Positions 12,067 through 23,963 of a DNA stretch of 64,000 nt are shown in pieces. The stretch is taken from assembly GCF_031755915.1 (NCBI RefSeq), contig NC_083385.1, positions 1,719,001 through 1,783,000 on the forward strand, read 5' to 3'. The notes beneath the pieces were generated by a model, which was not told where the DNA came from, made no database searches, and was given only the letters and a program-made list of their open reading frames with translations. A program made the position numbers and the translations under genes. This DNA comes from Ziziphus jujuba (lineage: Eukaryota; Streptophyta; Magnoliopsida; Rosales; Rhamnaceae). The first letter of the stretch is position 1. Each line of letters opens with the position of its first letter.

Positions 12067-14475
12067 TTAGACATCAGCCTCACTTTTCTGATCTTGCCCA
12101 GCGGGTTCAACTTTTAATTCTGACTCATCATCTTCATGGCCCTCTGTGTCTGATTTATGGTGGAAGGTCTCCTGGATCTTTATCATGCCCTTCTCCACAG
12201 GCCCAATTGCTTGGTTTATGGTCAGTACGACATCCTTCACGACCTGCTTTCAAGGCGTAAAAATAAACATTGAATCCAATATAAAATCTGAACAAATACA
12301 CAGCGAAAATGACTTTACCCGCTGACCACCTTCAAGAACAATGTCCTGAACACTCTCTGTGACACTTGTTCCGGGAGCTTCGATCTGTGTTTCTTTTCTT
12401 TCAACCACGGCTGGGGTAGTTTCTCCGTCATCTAACTTCAGTTCTGTTTTAGTTCTTTCAGTGGTGACTTTTCCATACTCAAAAGCTGGGAGATAATGGT
12501 ATGGCTCGGTTGAGAAGACATACACATGCGCCACAGCTGCAATAGCCATCTGTAGACATAAACCTGTATCGTGAATATAGCTATAGGAATAAACCAATTA
12601 TCTTCCTCGTTCTCCAATCAATCCCTTATGATGTTGAGAGCAACTAGGCCAAAGACTAATCCAAATGAAAGCAGAAAATAACTAACTACTTAAGAAAGGG
12701 ATTCAATATAATTCACGACAACATAAAGGAGCAATCAACTTACTTCTATACAGATCAAGAAATCCTGCAATCCAGTTTGTAGTTTCCCCTCTTTAGGTAG
12801 AACTCTGAATGCACGCAACAAGGCAATGCCTACACCTTGCCACCAAGTAGCAAACACGATTGCCTTGAAGCTTATAAATTTTGCGAGTGGTCTTATTGCT
12901 TGAAGTCTTTCATGAGTCATATTATAGAACTGCACCAGGCAATATAGTGCCCACATCTGGCTGAAGTTCAGTACCAATGCAATGTACGGATACCTGGAAA
13001 AAAAAAACTGGTTATATGAGCATGGATTTATTGCAATCTGAAAGAACTCAGTTTGCAAGGAAATTTATTGGCAACATTAAGAGGGAAAACTTGGTTTTCT
13101 TCAGGACTAGGTGTTATGGTATGCGATATTAGAAAGTTGTCTGAAATATACTGAGGTTAATTAGTTTGAGCTTGTTTATTTAATATTCTAATACTATCTA
13201 ATTATATGATAAGTCAGGAACAGGATCGTACTTACCCATAATGCCACTTGAATTCCCCATCACCATAAACACCAAAGATCTCCAACAAAAATGCTAAGAA
13301 GGCACAAAATGTCTTCAGAATCATCTGGGCTACCCAGCAGATAATTACTCACTAAATCCCCAAAAGAAAACAAAAAAGAAAAAAAATATATATATAACAC
13401 GGAGAGGAAATAAGTAACTTACATATTGTACAAGACCAAATTTTTCTATAGTGAGCAAATCCTTCCCAAGAATACATGGCCGAAAGAAGAAGTTCCAAAG
13501 TGTCCCATGTTCTTCTTCACTGTGTTTTTTCTTACCTTCCCCTTCTTCTAGTAAAGGTTTGTTTAGCATTTTTCTTGATTCATCTTCAAGTAGTTCTATT
13601 ACACACTGTTCGCCTCCTGGCATAGTTAATATCGTTTTAATAGTAGAATTCAGAACAACAATTATGAAAACAGTAACCAGAAGAAAATGCAGTTTCCATT
13701 AACCAACAAGAAGACAAAAAGGGGAGTGACTTACCCAAGCAGGCAATCAAATACCTTCCAAAAGAATACAGAGCGAAAGCTTCATAGCAGTTCCTTAAAA
13801 TGTCACATGCAAGAGATAATTTTGGAAAAGTCAAGGATAAGATCTGGGGAGCAGACAAAACGCAATGCATTAATGCCATAGAGAGAATTAACCAAAACTA
13901 GAGAGTAAACCAACCAAAATTTTATTGACGGGAAAAAAATGCAAGAATCTATATAGGCAAAGGCTTGTCAGAGAGATAGAACCTTACTGACTCACTGGCA
14001 TAGACAGGTACCATGAAAAGAACAGCAACAACCCATTTTTGTTCCTGAAGAAAAAAAAGCCAATTCAGGACTGTGGTACGTACAGATCTATTCCAAATCA
14101 CATAATAACTCTACCATTTTTATCATCCTAGAACAGGAAATTATGCACTTTTCTTATTGGATGCAAACAGTATTCTGTAGTAAAAGCATGAAGGGAAAAA
14201 CCACCATGCGAACAAAGTAGTCCATATTTATCAATGAAGGCAGTATTTCTGAAAATGTAAATTACAGTGTTGCATATAAGAAAATCGCATTATATATATA
14301 TATATATATAGGAAGTAATTACAGGAGGATTGGTGTATGATTTGAGATGCTGGAGGATAAGAAATATGGAGAGGACCAGTGCCACAAGAACGAAGCATCC
14401 TGCAATGACAAGTGCTGGCTGGTAGAGATCATGGTATAAGCTTCCATAGGAGGAGGAATCTTCATTCACTGCCAT
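12067..14475 (-). CDS. LAZ1: LAZ1/DUF300 (OSTalpha/TMEM184-like) membrane protein
   Basis: Eight exons, in transcript order 14323-14475, 13988-14044, 13735-13843, 13423-13616, 13236-13324, 12744-12993, 12319-12549, 12067-12243, close in frame to 419 residues. Seen: several strongly hydrophobic segments (PALVIAGCFVLVALVLSIFL; VVAVLFMVPVYA), the signature FPKLSLACDILRNCYEAFALYSFGRYL, CILGKDLLTIEKFGLVQY, and a hydrophilic C-terminal tail rich in Glu/Lys. Known: DUF300 proteins are multi-pass transporters related to organic solute transporter alpha and TMEM184. Arabidopsis LAZARUS1 is a vacuolar-membrane member linked to hypersensitive cell death and brassinosteroid signalling. The sequence is a typical full-length member. 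Which paralogue it is cannot be told, and the substrate is unknown. Confidence 0.93.
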
Positions 14476-17400
14476 TAATCACTGATTTCCTTTCATACTC
14501 CACTCCAAAATTCAAAACAGCTCCTCCATCATCAACAATATTAATTTTTCCATCTTCCAACATAAATTTTCTTCTTCATTTTGTTTTTTTTTTGGTCTTA
14601 TTGTTTTATTGGTGAATCTCCCAATATAAATTTTCTGATAAAACTCCCTTAATTTTAGTTGGTTGACACGTATCCAGATGTTGCAACTCCATCTGTCAAC
14701 CGAATGACACGTAGCTCGTGTCGGCCTAATGGAAACAGCTGGTCAAACGTCGTCGAAAGATCCTCTAATGCGTATTTCGAGGGCCCGAGCCCAGAGGAGG
14801 CAAATGAATTTTTTGGGCCTATGGTCCAATGCATCATGGTGAATGGGCCTACTATCTGGCCAACCAAAACAAATCGATATTTTGTTTATTTTTGGAAAGT
14901 TACCGTGTATGGAATACTTTCCATTTTGGGAAAGTCAAATAATATTTACAGAAAGAGAAGTTTCGGACTAAACAGAGATGAGTGTCACATGGTTTGTCGT
15001 GTGATAACAAGGTTTTCCTGGTTTGGAGGGTGTTGTTGTGTGTGGAGACCCTCTCCCATTGCCTTTCTTCGACTCTTTACATCTCGAGGACTTAATTCCA
15101 TCGCTTGGCAAACTCCAAGACTCTCCCATTTTAATTTATACATTTTTGATTCTGGGAAACGCTAACATGCCACGTGATCTATCTTATATATCTAATTTTT
15201 TAGAAATGCTATCAATTTCGACCCCTGTTCTGTTTTTGACTATAATCTAATTTTTTTGACCGTACAAATAAATTATCATAATACCATTCCAGGTTTTATA
15301 CATATATATATATATATATATATGCACGGAGATTATGACCGACCCCTTAAATAGTTTCCTTCACATTGTGCGTCTATGGACCACAAACTGTTCCAACTAC
15401 CATATTATATGTGCCGCAGGATATCAAGTATATATGAAACATATATTCTGTGTGATTATATAATATATATATATATATATATGGAGGCAAAGTTCGTGAT
15501 TTTTGTTTCGTGATTTATGTTTTCATGGTTTGCTAAAAATAGTACTAGGGCTATTTGTACTTACACACTTTGAGGTATTTTGACTAGAGTTTTGGAGTGA
15601 AATAGTGGGATGAGAAAATGGGAAAGACGACAATTGCATGGAGGAAACAAAAGTAACTTGACTATTTTAATTAAAAGTGGGATTAAAAATAATTGCTGTT
15701 TTTTCCAATGATCTCATTTTTCACGGTTGGAAAGTTGCTGTAGCTCATAGATTAAAGGGCAAAGGAAAAATGTCAGGCTTAGAGTCTTAGACTGAACGAT
15801 CTCTTAGAGACACATGTTGGTCGGATATTATCCGATGAACAGTCATCAAAACTGGATGTTTGACACGTGGTGAATCCCTGCCGGACCATTGAGTACAAAT
15901 CCAATTTTGTGTTAATCGTGGCTTGGATTCATGTGACAGGACAGGTTCACGTGCATGGGGTGGTATGGAATCCCATGAAGAGAGAGAGAATGTGTAGGCC
16001 AATCCATAAATGGATTTGAGCTATTTTACAAAAGTTTTTATGACCGAGTTGTCGCTTTGTCAGAGACCTATTTTAAATTGTTTGTCCAGCATTCTCAGCA
16101 TTTTAGACAGTGGGACGAAAACTGGTGGTGAAAAGTGAAAAATTCAGAAAATTTTGTGAGTTGTAGGTTGTAGCTAGGCTGCTGCAACCAGGCTCCCAAC
16201 TTGGCTGGTCTTGGTACCATTTCCAATGATTTAGCTAATTAATTTTAGATGACCTTGACTTTAGGTACATATAACTAGTGAATTTGTATCAGTTTCCATT
16301 ACCCCCAATTGAGGGATTTGCATGGTATAACTATATAATATTTGCCATAAGATTTTATATACACATTTCCAAAGCTGAAGATTGTGTCTTGAAAACTAGT
16401 AGCATATCTATTAACTCGGTGTACTACATATCCTATACCTAGTTTTGAATATCAATTAATTAAACTGTAGTTTTCCCTGAAAATCCTCAAGGTCACGAAC
16501 TGCTAAATCAATCATAAAAAATAGCCTTAATTTGATTATTAAACTTTCTACAAATTGTTCTTTAATTTTATCATTGATGTGAACGTAATAATTAGAACTT
16601 GGTAAATGATGAAGAGCATTTGAGAGAGTTCTCGGGGAAGATTGTAGAGGTCCAAATTAAAGTGGGGGTCAATCAAATATTTTGTGGTTTTGTGGTTCGT
16701 AGTTTTGGAAGATTGAGCAGATGCCTAGAGGGTTCGGTGAGTGAGAAACATGCCCACGAGAAGATGGGCTATTATAATCCTCCTACCTACTTTGCCCACT
16801 GACCCCATACAGTTTGTAAAGGTTTCTATATTTAGGTTCCCTTTGGTATATTTATATATAGCTCAATGCCGGTCTGCTAAATGCTTCTATCGTTTTCTAT
16901 TTGCAGCCAACTCTGTTACTGTCAAATGCCCATGTTACATTATTTTATTACATTAATAAAAGAAGCAAACTTAAGAGCATCGTGGTAGATGTGGTCCTAT
17001 GTTGTCTTGTCATGTCAAAACCTTTGGACTATGACATAGTAGTACAAACAGGTACAGTACACGTGGCCCCTTCAAATTCAAGGTCACCTATTTGTGTAGA
17101 CTTTTCCATTCCATTGCATTGCATACACGTCATGCATTAGAAACTTGGTCCCAAGCCAAGTATTCCTGACCTCTGGTGTTTTAGTTAGTAGCTATCTGAT
17201 TGTTTTGATAGACAGTGATTTCTGCATGAGAACTTGGTTTACAAACACAATCAAAGATAGGTTCAAGGGCATTGTAGGAACAGTATCAATAATGCTTGGG
17301 ATCTAAAGCAATATGTAAAATATATGACTGGTGAGGTGGTATGCTAATTAATTATTGCGAAAAAGGACAAGCTAGTTAAATAAAATAATAAGGTGACAAA

Positions 17401-17700
17401 GAGATGAGGGAAAGAGAAGAAAGGCGCGGCAAAAGTCAGTGTTTGGGAACTTGAACCATTTGGCAACCATCATTTTGGCTGTACCATAGAGTTTCTACTC
17501 TCATAAACCTACTGCTCTATCTATTTAAGTATTATGCTGCTAAGCTCTCGTTGGCTGGTGAGATCGATATGTGTAGACTTTAGAGTACTGCACAACTTGA
17601 TTTCTAAAAAAGCCCACCTTTGTAATATCCTTCTGTCTTGCTGCTTCTGAATAGTTTACAGCTTTTAAACTCAGAAGAGTTGCCAACACGATCCGACCAA
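14476..17700. other. Intergenic region between divergent LAZ1 and LAZY genes
   Basis: This 3.2-kb stretch holds the promoters of two divergently transcribed genes. It contains TA microsatellites (15302-15323, 15463-15481) and scattered ACGT-core motifs such as CACGTG at 15172-15177. Open frames at 14659-15165 and 16599-16802 have no recognisable family, no supporting splice structure and ordinary base composition; I do not call them genes. No RNA gene seen. Confidence 0.6.
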
Positions 17701-19061
17701 ATGAAGGTGCGTAAAGAAGGAGAGAGTAACTGGTCATTTATACAAATCTTCTTCTTTTGTAAAAGGTTCCTTCTAGTTCTTTTTTGACAAAAAAGATGAT
17801 GAACTGTTTGATTGGCAGATATTTAATTGGATGCAAAGCAAGCTTGATGGGGCACATGGGAGCAAGAAACCAGACTCAAAGTCCATTCACAGTTAGTGCT
17901 CTTTATTTTCTTATTTCATAACTTTAATTGGCTCAAAAGTACATACATATATATATATATATATATTATATAAAATAAAGCTCCTCCGTGTAATAATTAA
18001 TTTTCTTTTTGCACTATTTCTTTGTTGTTCTTCTTATAGAAAACAAGGTGGTAGGACCTGGCATTGAAGAATTCAATGACTGGCCTCATGGATTGCTGGC
18101 AATTGGGACATTCGGAATTAATAATGTGAACGGAGATCTACAAAGAAGTAATTTCCGGGGAAAAACAGAATCTTCCTCGGAAGAGCATCTAGAAAGTCTT
18201 ACATCTGAGGAAGTACTAGGAGAACTTCAGGAGTTGAATTCACTAATTTTACTGCATGAACAAATCAATGAACAAGCAGCTTCAGCTCCAGAATTAGAAC
18301 AAAAGGACACAAAAAATAATCTTGTTCCACTGGAAGAGTTTGCCAATATACAATCAAGCTTGGAAGCTCATGAGGCAACAACAAACAATGACAATTCTGA
18401 CAAGTCTACCGGTAGAAATGGTGGTCACAAACATAGCAACATTGTAGTACCTAGTAAAGGGAAAAACATTTGCTTGGACAACACAAAGAATTCAATTGGG
18501 AAAAAGTCACTGTCTTTTCTTCTGAAGAAGATGTTTGTTTGTGGGAGTGGGTTTCCCCCTACTTCTAGCTTAAGGGATCCAATACCAGAATCAAGAATGG
18601 AGAAGGTAATAAGTAAATCCATACATATCCATGAAAATGCAAATAAACCATGAGACAAATTAATTCATAAAACCATATATTTTAATATATATATATATAT
18701 ATATATGTAGTTTTTCTTCTCTGTTAATAATTAATGTTTTCAGATACTGAGGGCAATATTGAAGAAAAAGGTATACCCACAAAGTACAAGCCCATCATTG
18801 GCTACAAAGAAGTATTTGGACAACAGAAATATACCCAAGTCCACCAATGAGGATGAAATCTTTGAGAAGACAGACGATGGAAGTAAATGGGTCAAGACAG
18901 ATTCTGAATGTAAGCAATCTTTTTTCATGCATTGGGTTGGTTCATGCAGGAACTGATTACATTTTCCTTTTTCTTTTTTTTTTTTTTCATTGGAAGAAAA
19001 ATAACCACAGAATTTAATCATGGAACTTCTGCTTATTGCAGATATAGTTCTGGAGATATAA
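17701..19061 (+). CDS. LZY: LAZY/DRO1 (IGT family) gravitropism protein
   Basis: Five coding exons: 17701-17706 (only ATGAAG), 17819-17891, 18040-18605, 18744-18909, 19042-19061; 276 residues, all phases matching. Seen: the conserved N-terminus MKIFNWMQSKL; the IGT block FNDWPHGLLAIGTFG that names the family; a Leu/Glu-rich middle (LTSEEVLGELQELNSLI); a basic block before the end (ILRAILKKKVYPQ); and the extreme C-terminus KWVKTDSEYIVLEI, the CCL motif. Known: LAZY/DRO/NGR proteins relay gravity perception to asymmetric auxin flow, setting branch and root angles; the C-terminal motif binds RLD proteins. The length and C-terminus fit the LZY2-4/DRO subgroup rather than LAZY1 itself. The start codon is set by the family N-terminus and by the otherwise unexplained ATGAAG followed by GTGCGT. 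A further 3' UTR intron (about 19107-19238) is possible. Confidence 0.93.
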
Positions 19062-20724
19062 TTGATCAATCGGTTCCCCTTCTGCCACTTCTGAAGATTA
19101 ACACAAGGTAAGTTTTGCAATTTCTAGTATTTGGAGCAAAAAGAAAACCTAAGAAGTCTAATTTATATAACAAGTATAAATATTCATTTATGTGGAAAAC
19201 ATACAATGTGGTTAAAATGTTTGTGCTGCAAATCCAGGTACTTGGAGTCAATCAGTAGAGGATTATGGAGCTACTTATAGGAGGTGTCATACCTTTTAGA
19301 AACAATGCCACGGAAGTGATACGACATGAAACAATTAAAGGTGTGTTTCTTGCTTCAAAATGACAATGTTTCATGTAGCACAGAAATTACAGCCTCCGAG
19401 GGAACCAGCAGTTTGTTAGTAGTATATTGGAAGAAAACAAACAACCATACTGATACCATGTTCCTATCTATGTACGGACACTGAATCTATTTTTGTACGG
19501 GGAATTCATGAAATTTGCCAAAGGGTTGGAACAATTAATGTTGCTAAATATTTAATAATCCAATATTATTGTTTCTTTGGTTACTGCATATATGTGTAGA
19601 TTTTATGTAAGAATTGTAACTTTCTTCTTCTTTTTTTATGAAAATTTAAATAAAATGAGTGTTTTGAGGAAAAATTTTCTCCTAAGGCATTGTTCGAAAA
19701 GTGTTGAAATTTAAAAAAAAAAAAATTAATTTCTGAAGATTAGTTTGTGAGAACTCAATTTTATATGAATTATTTTTCTGAATGTTTGATTTATATAAGG
19801 ATATTTAAAACTTATAAATAATTAATTAATTTATATTTTAAAATTTAAGAATAAAATGATTTTTTAATAAAATATATAATAAACTTTCGAAAGATTTTAA
19901 AATAACTATTCTTTGAAAGTTCATTTTTCATTGTATTTTTACACATTATGATATTTAGTTTCTTCTCACATCCATAATTTCCTCCTTCCAAAAGCCATCC
20001 TAACACACACAATATATATATATATATATATATTTTTTTTTTTTCCAAAAAATTTTATACTCCCACTAATTTTAATACTTTCCAAACAAAATCTAAATAA
20101 TTGTTATCTGGAATTAAAATTATTATTTATTTTTCATAGAAAGTCAGGTTATTGAGATTTTTTTGGTAAAAAATTATTGACAAATTTTTGTCTTTTTTTA
20201 TTGAAAAGAAAATTATTGAGAATTTTGAAGGGGGAAAAGTTGTATAAAAAAGCTCCCAATGGTGGACCACCAGCAATTAATCAATATTATTAGTTTACTT
20301 ACAACCAAAAAGAACTCAAGTCTTAAAATACATTACCCGACACGTGTTAACAAATGATTGAAAGTCACGGTGCCTAACTCATAATTATATGCTGGATCAG
20401 ATCTAATACAGATTTGAATTAGTTTAACAGCATTTAATTGTTAAAATCCTAAATCAAAGTACGTTTTGGTGTGTGTGTGTGTGTATGTTTTTTTTTTTTT
20501 TTTTTTTTTTTCCCGGTTAAGGTCAAAGGCCAAAGAGAAGGGCCTAGAGCGATAGAGAGGGGTTTATTTTGTCAAATTTGACAATTTGTTTGTCAGTTAC
20601 ACGCTGACACATGGGACTAATGAATGAAGAAATAAAGATGCAATCTTTTTCAATAAAGATGTAATCTTTTTTCCTCGCAAAACCGGTGATCCAAAAATGG
20701 TCTGAAACCTAACTTACTTCAATC

Positions 20725-20770
<46 letters not shown>

Positions 20771-21011
20771 GTTTTGTTACCAAAAAATCTTCATTTTTTT
20801 TTTTTCGTTCTATATTTTTTTTGGTGGAGAGGGGTTTTGTTTTGGAATTAGGGTTGGTGTGGGGAAAGAGTGTGGGTTTGTAGGAAATCCGAGTGTTATT
20901 ACTTTTTGGCGTTTAGGGGTGGTGTTGGAGGTGGTAGTTGGGTGAAGCCAATGCCATTGCAGAAGAATTGGAAGGACTCTTGGTTGGTTTTCCAAGTTCC
21001 CAATAGTAACC
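19062..21011. other. Intergenic region between LAZY and LSM1 genes
   Basis: The first 600 bases are probably the LAZY 3' UTR. The rest is AT-rich with homopolymer runs, a TA repeat (20011-20031), a short tandem duplication (AATAAAGATG(C/T)AATCTTTTT, about 20631-20674) and a long TTA repeat. The final 200 bases, less AT-rich, are the presumed LSM1 leader. No gene-like open frame is credible. Confidence 0.6.
20724..20769 (+). repeat. (TTA)n microsatellite
   Basis: About fifteen perfect TTA triplets lie roughly 240 bases upstream of the LSM1 start codon. A length-variable site of this kind would be a usable marker. Confidence 0.9.
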
Positions 21012-21384
21012 ATGTCTTGGACTGGTGCAGAGGACGTTTTTCTTTCCACTTCGCTTGCAAGCTATCTTGACAGTACTCTCTTTTTCCTTTCATTCTCTAT
21101 TTCTTTGCCCATCTTTTTCATCTATGTGTTTTTATGCGGCAAGTTTGGCTTTTGTTATATATCAATGCTAATGGGTTTTCTTTTAAATGAAAAGTTTTAT
21201 AATTTTATATGTTTAATTGCGTGGTAATATATATTTCTTTTCTGGTAAAATTACTATATAAAATGGAATTGCATTTATCTTTGTTGGATTTACAGGTTCC
21301 CTTCAGTAACTATGTTCTCGTTCTTCGGTTAATTTTCTCACAAACTATGTTTGAGATGTAATGAGTTTTACTTTGTTGATTAAA

Positions 21385-21416
<32 letters not shown>

Positions 21417-23216
21417 CTTTGTTGATTAAAATATTATATATATATATATATATATATATTCCCCCCTTTGGAATGAATCCCTAGCCTCAATTTGTTAACC
21501 TTAATCATGTATGGTGAAGGAAAGCTTCAATTTGGAGTCTCTACTAGTTACTATAGCAACTTCAAAAGTGTGTGTATCAGTTCTGGAAATTGAAAATAGT
21601 CTTGATATTATTCTTTCTTCAATTTCTTAGAAGGGAATGTATTTAGAATTGAATAAAGGCGGAAAAAGGGGAAAACTTTTCTGGAAGAAGGCAATGCTGA
21701 AACTCAGCTATTAAACAGGCTTAAAACCAAATAATCAGAGGTTAAAATGGCCGAACTAATATTTTTCACGTTGATTTTTGGTGTTTAGACTTCTATATTA
21801 TGGAGACTCAAACTCACCCTTCTTTAATCAAATTATATGATTAGAATTAGAAGGTATTCCATATGGCAGTGGAGATGGAAGATACTCCATTTAGGCCATA
21901 AGTTAGTGCTCCCTCCCTAAAGCTACATTTAAAATTACTCAAGGCTCCTTTTTGCTAATCTAGGATTACAATTTAGTTGGACATGCTTATAAACTGACAT
22001 GTTACAATTGCTCTAATTTGATTCGGTCATTAACTTGTATTTTACTTTTTCAGAGAAACTTCTTGTCTTGTTACGAGATGGTCGAAAGCTCTTGGGGTTA
22101 CTACGATCTTTTGATCAATTTGGTAATATGTCCAACTTGCGTACTGTGCTGAGTTCTAATTCATTTCCTCTCTTCGTTTTCTCTTGATACCTTGTTGACT
22201 GATACCAGCTTTTGCTTCTTCTTTTTTTCCCCCCTGTCCTCAGCTAATGTTGTTCTTGAAGGTGCGTGTGAACGAGTTATTGTTGGTGATCTTTACTGTG
22301 ATATCCAATTAGGTCTGTATGTGATCCGTGGGGAGAATGTTGTCTTAATCGGCGAGCTGGTATATGCATTATCTCTTGTTCTATATGAATTGACTGTGTT
22401 AATCTCTGTCAAACTATGCCATATTATTTTGAAATTGTAATACCCTTTTTCCATAGGACTCGGATAAGGAGGAGCTTCCCCCACATATGACTCAGGTGTC
22501 AGAAGCGGATATAAGAAAGGTAACTGCCTCTTTTGCAAAGCTATTTTTGCTTAAACTGTACATCTGCAATGCTCATGTGTTCGTCATCTAGTCATGTTGT
22601 GAGTTTGTTATAAAGTGTATTCTATTTCATAAACGGGTATGTAGCATCAGCGAATGTGTGGCATTACTTTGTAAGTTTGTCCCACCAGGAACTATGAGGA
22701 GCCTTTTCATGCCCTATGCAGATTTATTTTATATTTGAATTGGACCCTGTGACCTGGCCTTATTCTTTTTAAAAAGCATATAAAATATGTCTGATTTTTT
22801 TCTTTGTGGAACAACCAATTTGGAATTTCTTTTATTTGGAAATTAATCTATTCACTCTGACATAAAAAGAATGTAGTAATATAAAAACACTATATTTGAT
22901 ATCGATCATGTTAGAACATCCTTCCATTCAAGAAGATATGTTGAACAATGATAAATCGACTCAAATTGATGAAATGAAATTGGAGTTCGATCTTTTGTTT
23001 TGAGATTGTCAATCGTACATGGTGGTAGAGACCTTTTAATATTGTCATTTGAGTGCCTTGTTTATAAGTGTCTTATGCTTTTAAAATATTATAGTATAGA
23101 CCAAATTTCTAACTTAAGTGCGTTACTCTTTTCTCCAGGCTCAGAAAGCAGAAAAGGATGCTACAGATCTGAAGGGAACTATGAGAAAAAGAATGGAGTT
23201 CCTTGATTTTGATTAA
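21012..23216 (+). CDS. LSM1: LSM1, Sm-like subunit of the cytoplasmic LSM1-7 decay complex
   Basis: Five exons (21012-21072, 22054-22122, 22244-22359, 22457-22519, 23139-23216) give 128 residues, the usual plant LSM1 length. Seen: N-terminus MSWTGAEDVFLSTSLASYLD; Sm1 motif (KLLVLLRDGRKLLGLLRSFDQF, residues about 22-43, with the invariant D-G); Sm2 motif (LYVIRGENVVLIGEL); and the LSM1-specific C-terminal tail ending GTMRKRMEFLDFD. Known: LSM1 defines the cytoplasmic LSM1-7 ring, which binds the 3' end of oligoadenylated mRNAs with PAT1 and promotes decapping in P-bodies. Arabidopsis LSM1A/B have nearly the same sequence. The gene is converging with the DUF985 cupin gene. Nothing in the coding sequence is unusual. 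Confidence 0.97.
21369..21459 (+). repeat. Duplicated TA-repeat module in LSM1 intron 1
   Basis: TACTTTGTTGATTAAAATAT followed by a TA run occurs twice back to back (about 21369-21414 and 21414-21459). It lies in the long first intron of LSM1 and probably arose by unequal exchange or slippage at the TA run. Confidence 0.8.
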
Positions 23217-23963
23217 GTTATCCTCACAATGTCAAGATGGATTTATGCTGTGCGTATGTTAGTCCAGTGGTTAGCCAAGGTGGAAAGAGGGTATGATTCC
23301 GGACCAGATTTTTGCCTCTAGAGGAGCAGGAGCCAAAAAGAAAAAGGGTAAAAAGTTTTAACAATTTTGAGGATTTGGATTTACTGAACTTGGGAAAGGG
23401 AAGTTAAAAGTGTTGGGTCTCTAGGCAATTATTATAATTTCCTTGTTTTGCTGGTGCATGTGTATTTTACTTTCTACATGCAATTGATTTGGTTGGGTCC
23501 TATGGGTTGGGACGATGTTTTGTTCCTCCTGTCTAATCTCTTCTGGACATACTTTGTTTGGGGTTACTGCTGTGGAGCCGCATTTTTTGATGGCGCAGTC
23601 AGGTTTAATTTGTTCTGTAAGATGACCATTTGTTTTGATGTGTATTAAAATTTACAAAGATCATGTTATTTCGGTAACCATTTACTTCTGCTAACCATGA
23701 CTTGCAATATGGTCTTTGATTTGCTTAAAATATGCATACCATTACTTACCAATGAAGAAAAACATTTCCAAAGAGAAATAAATAAAAAATATCAAACAAG
23801 CAAAAGATTTCCAACGACAATAGAACTGTTATGTATACTAACAAGAGTTAACGTCGCTTTGTCTTGTCGAACAGAATCATTTATTTCTTACAAATTTAAC
23901 ATACATAACGTAGCAGAAACAACATTACCCAGAGAAACTGGGAAAAACCGAAGCTTCTATTGT
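23217..23963. other. Convergent 3' flanks of LSM1 and the DUF985 cupin gene
   Basis: The interval is expected to contain the 3' UTRs of the two convergent genes. Short open frames (for example 23448-23648) run across it without any family resemblance. No RNA gene or repeat seen. Confidence 0.6.

Noticed and set aside
12250..12597. Open frame extended beyond the LAZ1 exon
   Set aside because: The extra residues at both ends are intron sequence; splice sites at 12549 and 12319 restore family sequence.
14659..15165. 168-codon open frame beside the LAZ1 start
   Set aside because: No domain resemblance and no ATG-anchored conserved start. It overlaps the LAZ1 promoter.
16599..16802. Short open frame with a plausible-looking start in the LAZY upstream region
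   Set aside because: No recognisable family, no supporting splice sites, and several overlapping frames of equal quality.
20011..20031. TA-rich tracts here and elsewhere considered as TATA boxes
   Set aside because: TA microsatellites are everywhere in this window, so position alone does not support promoter calls.
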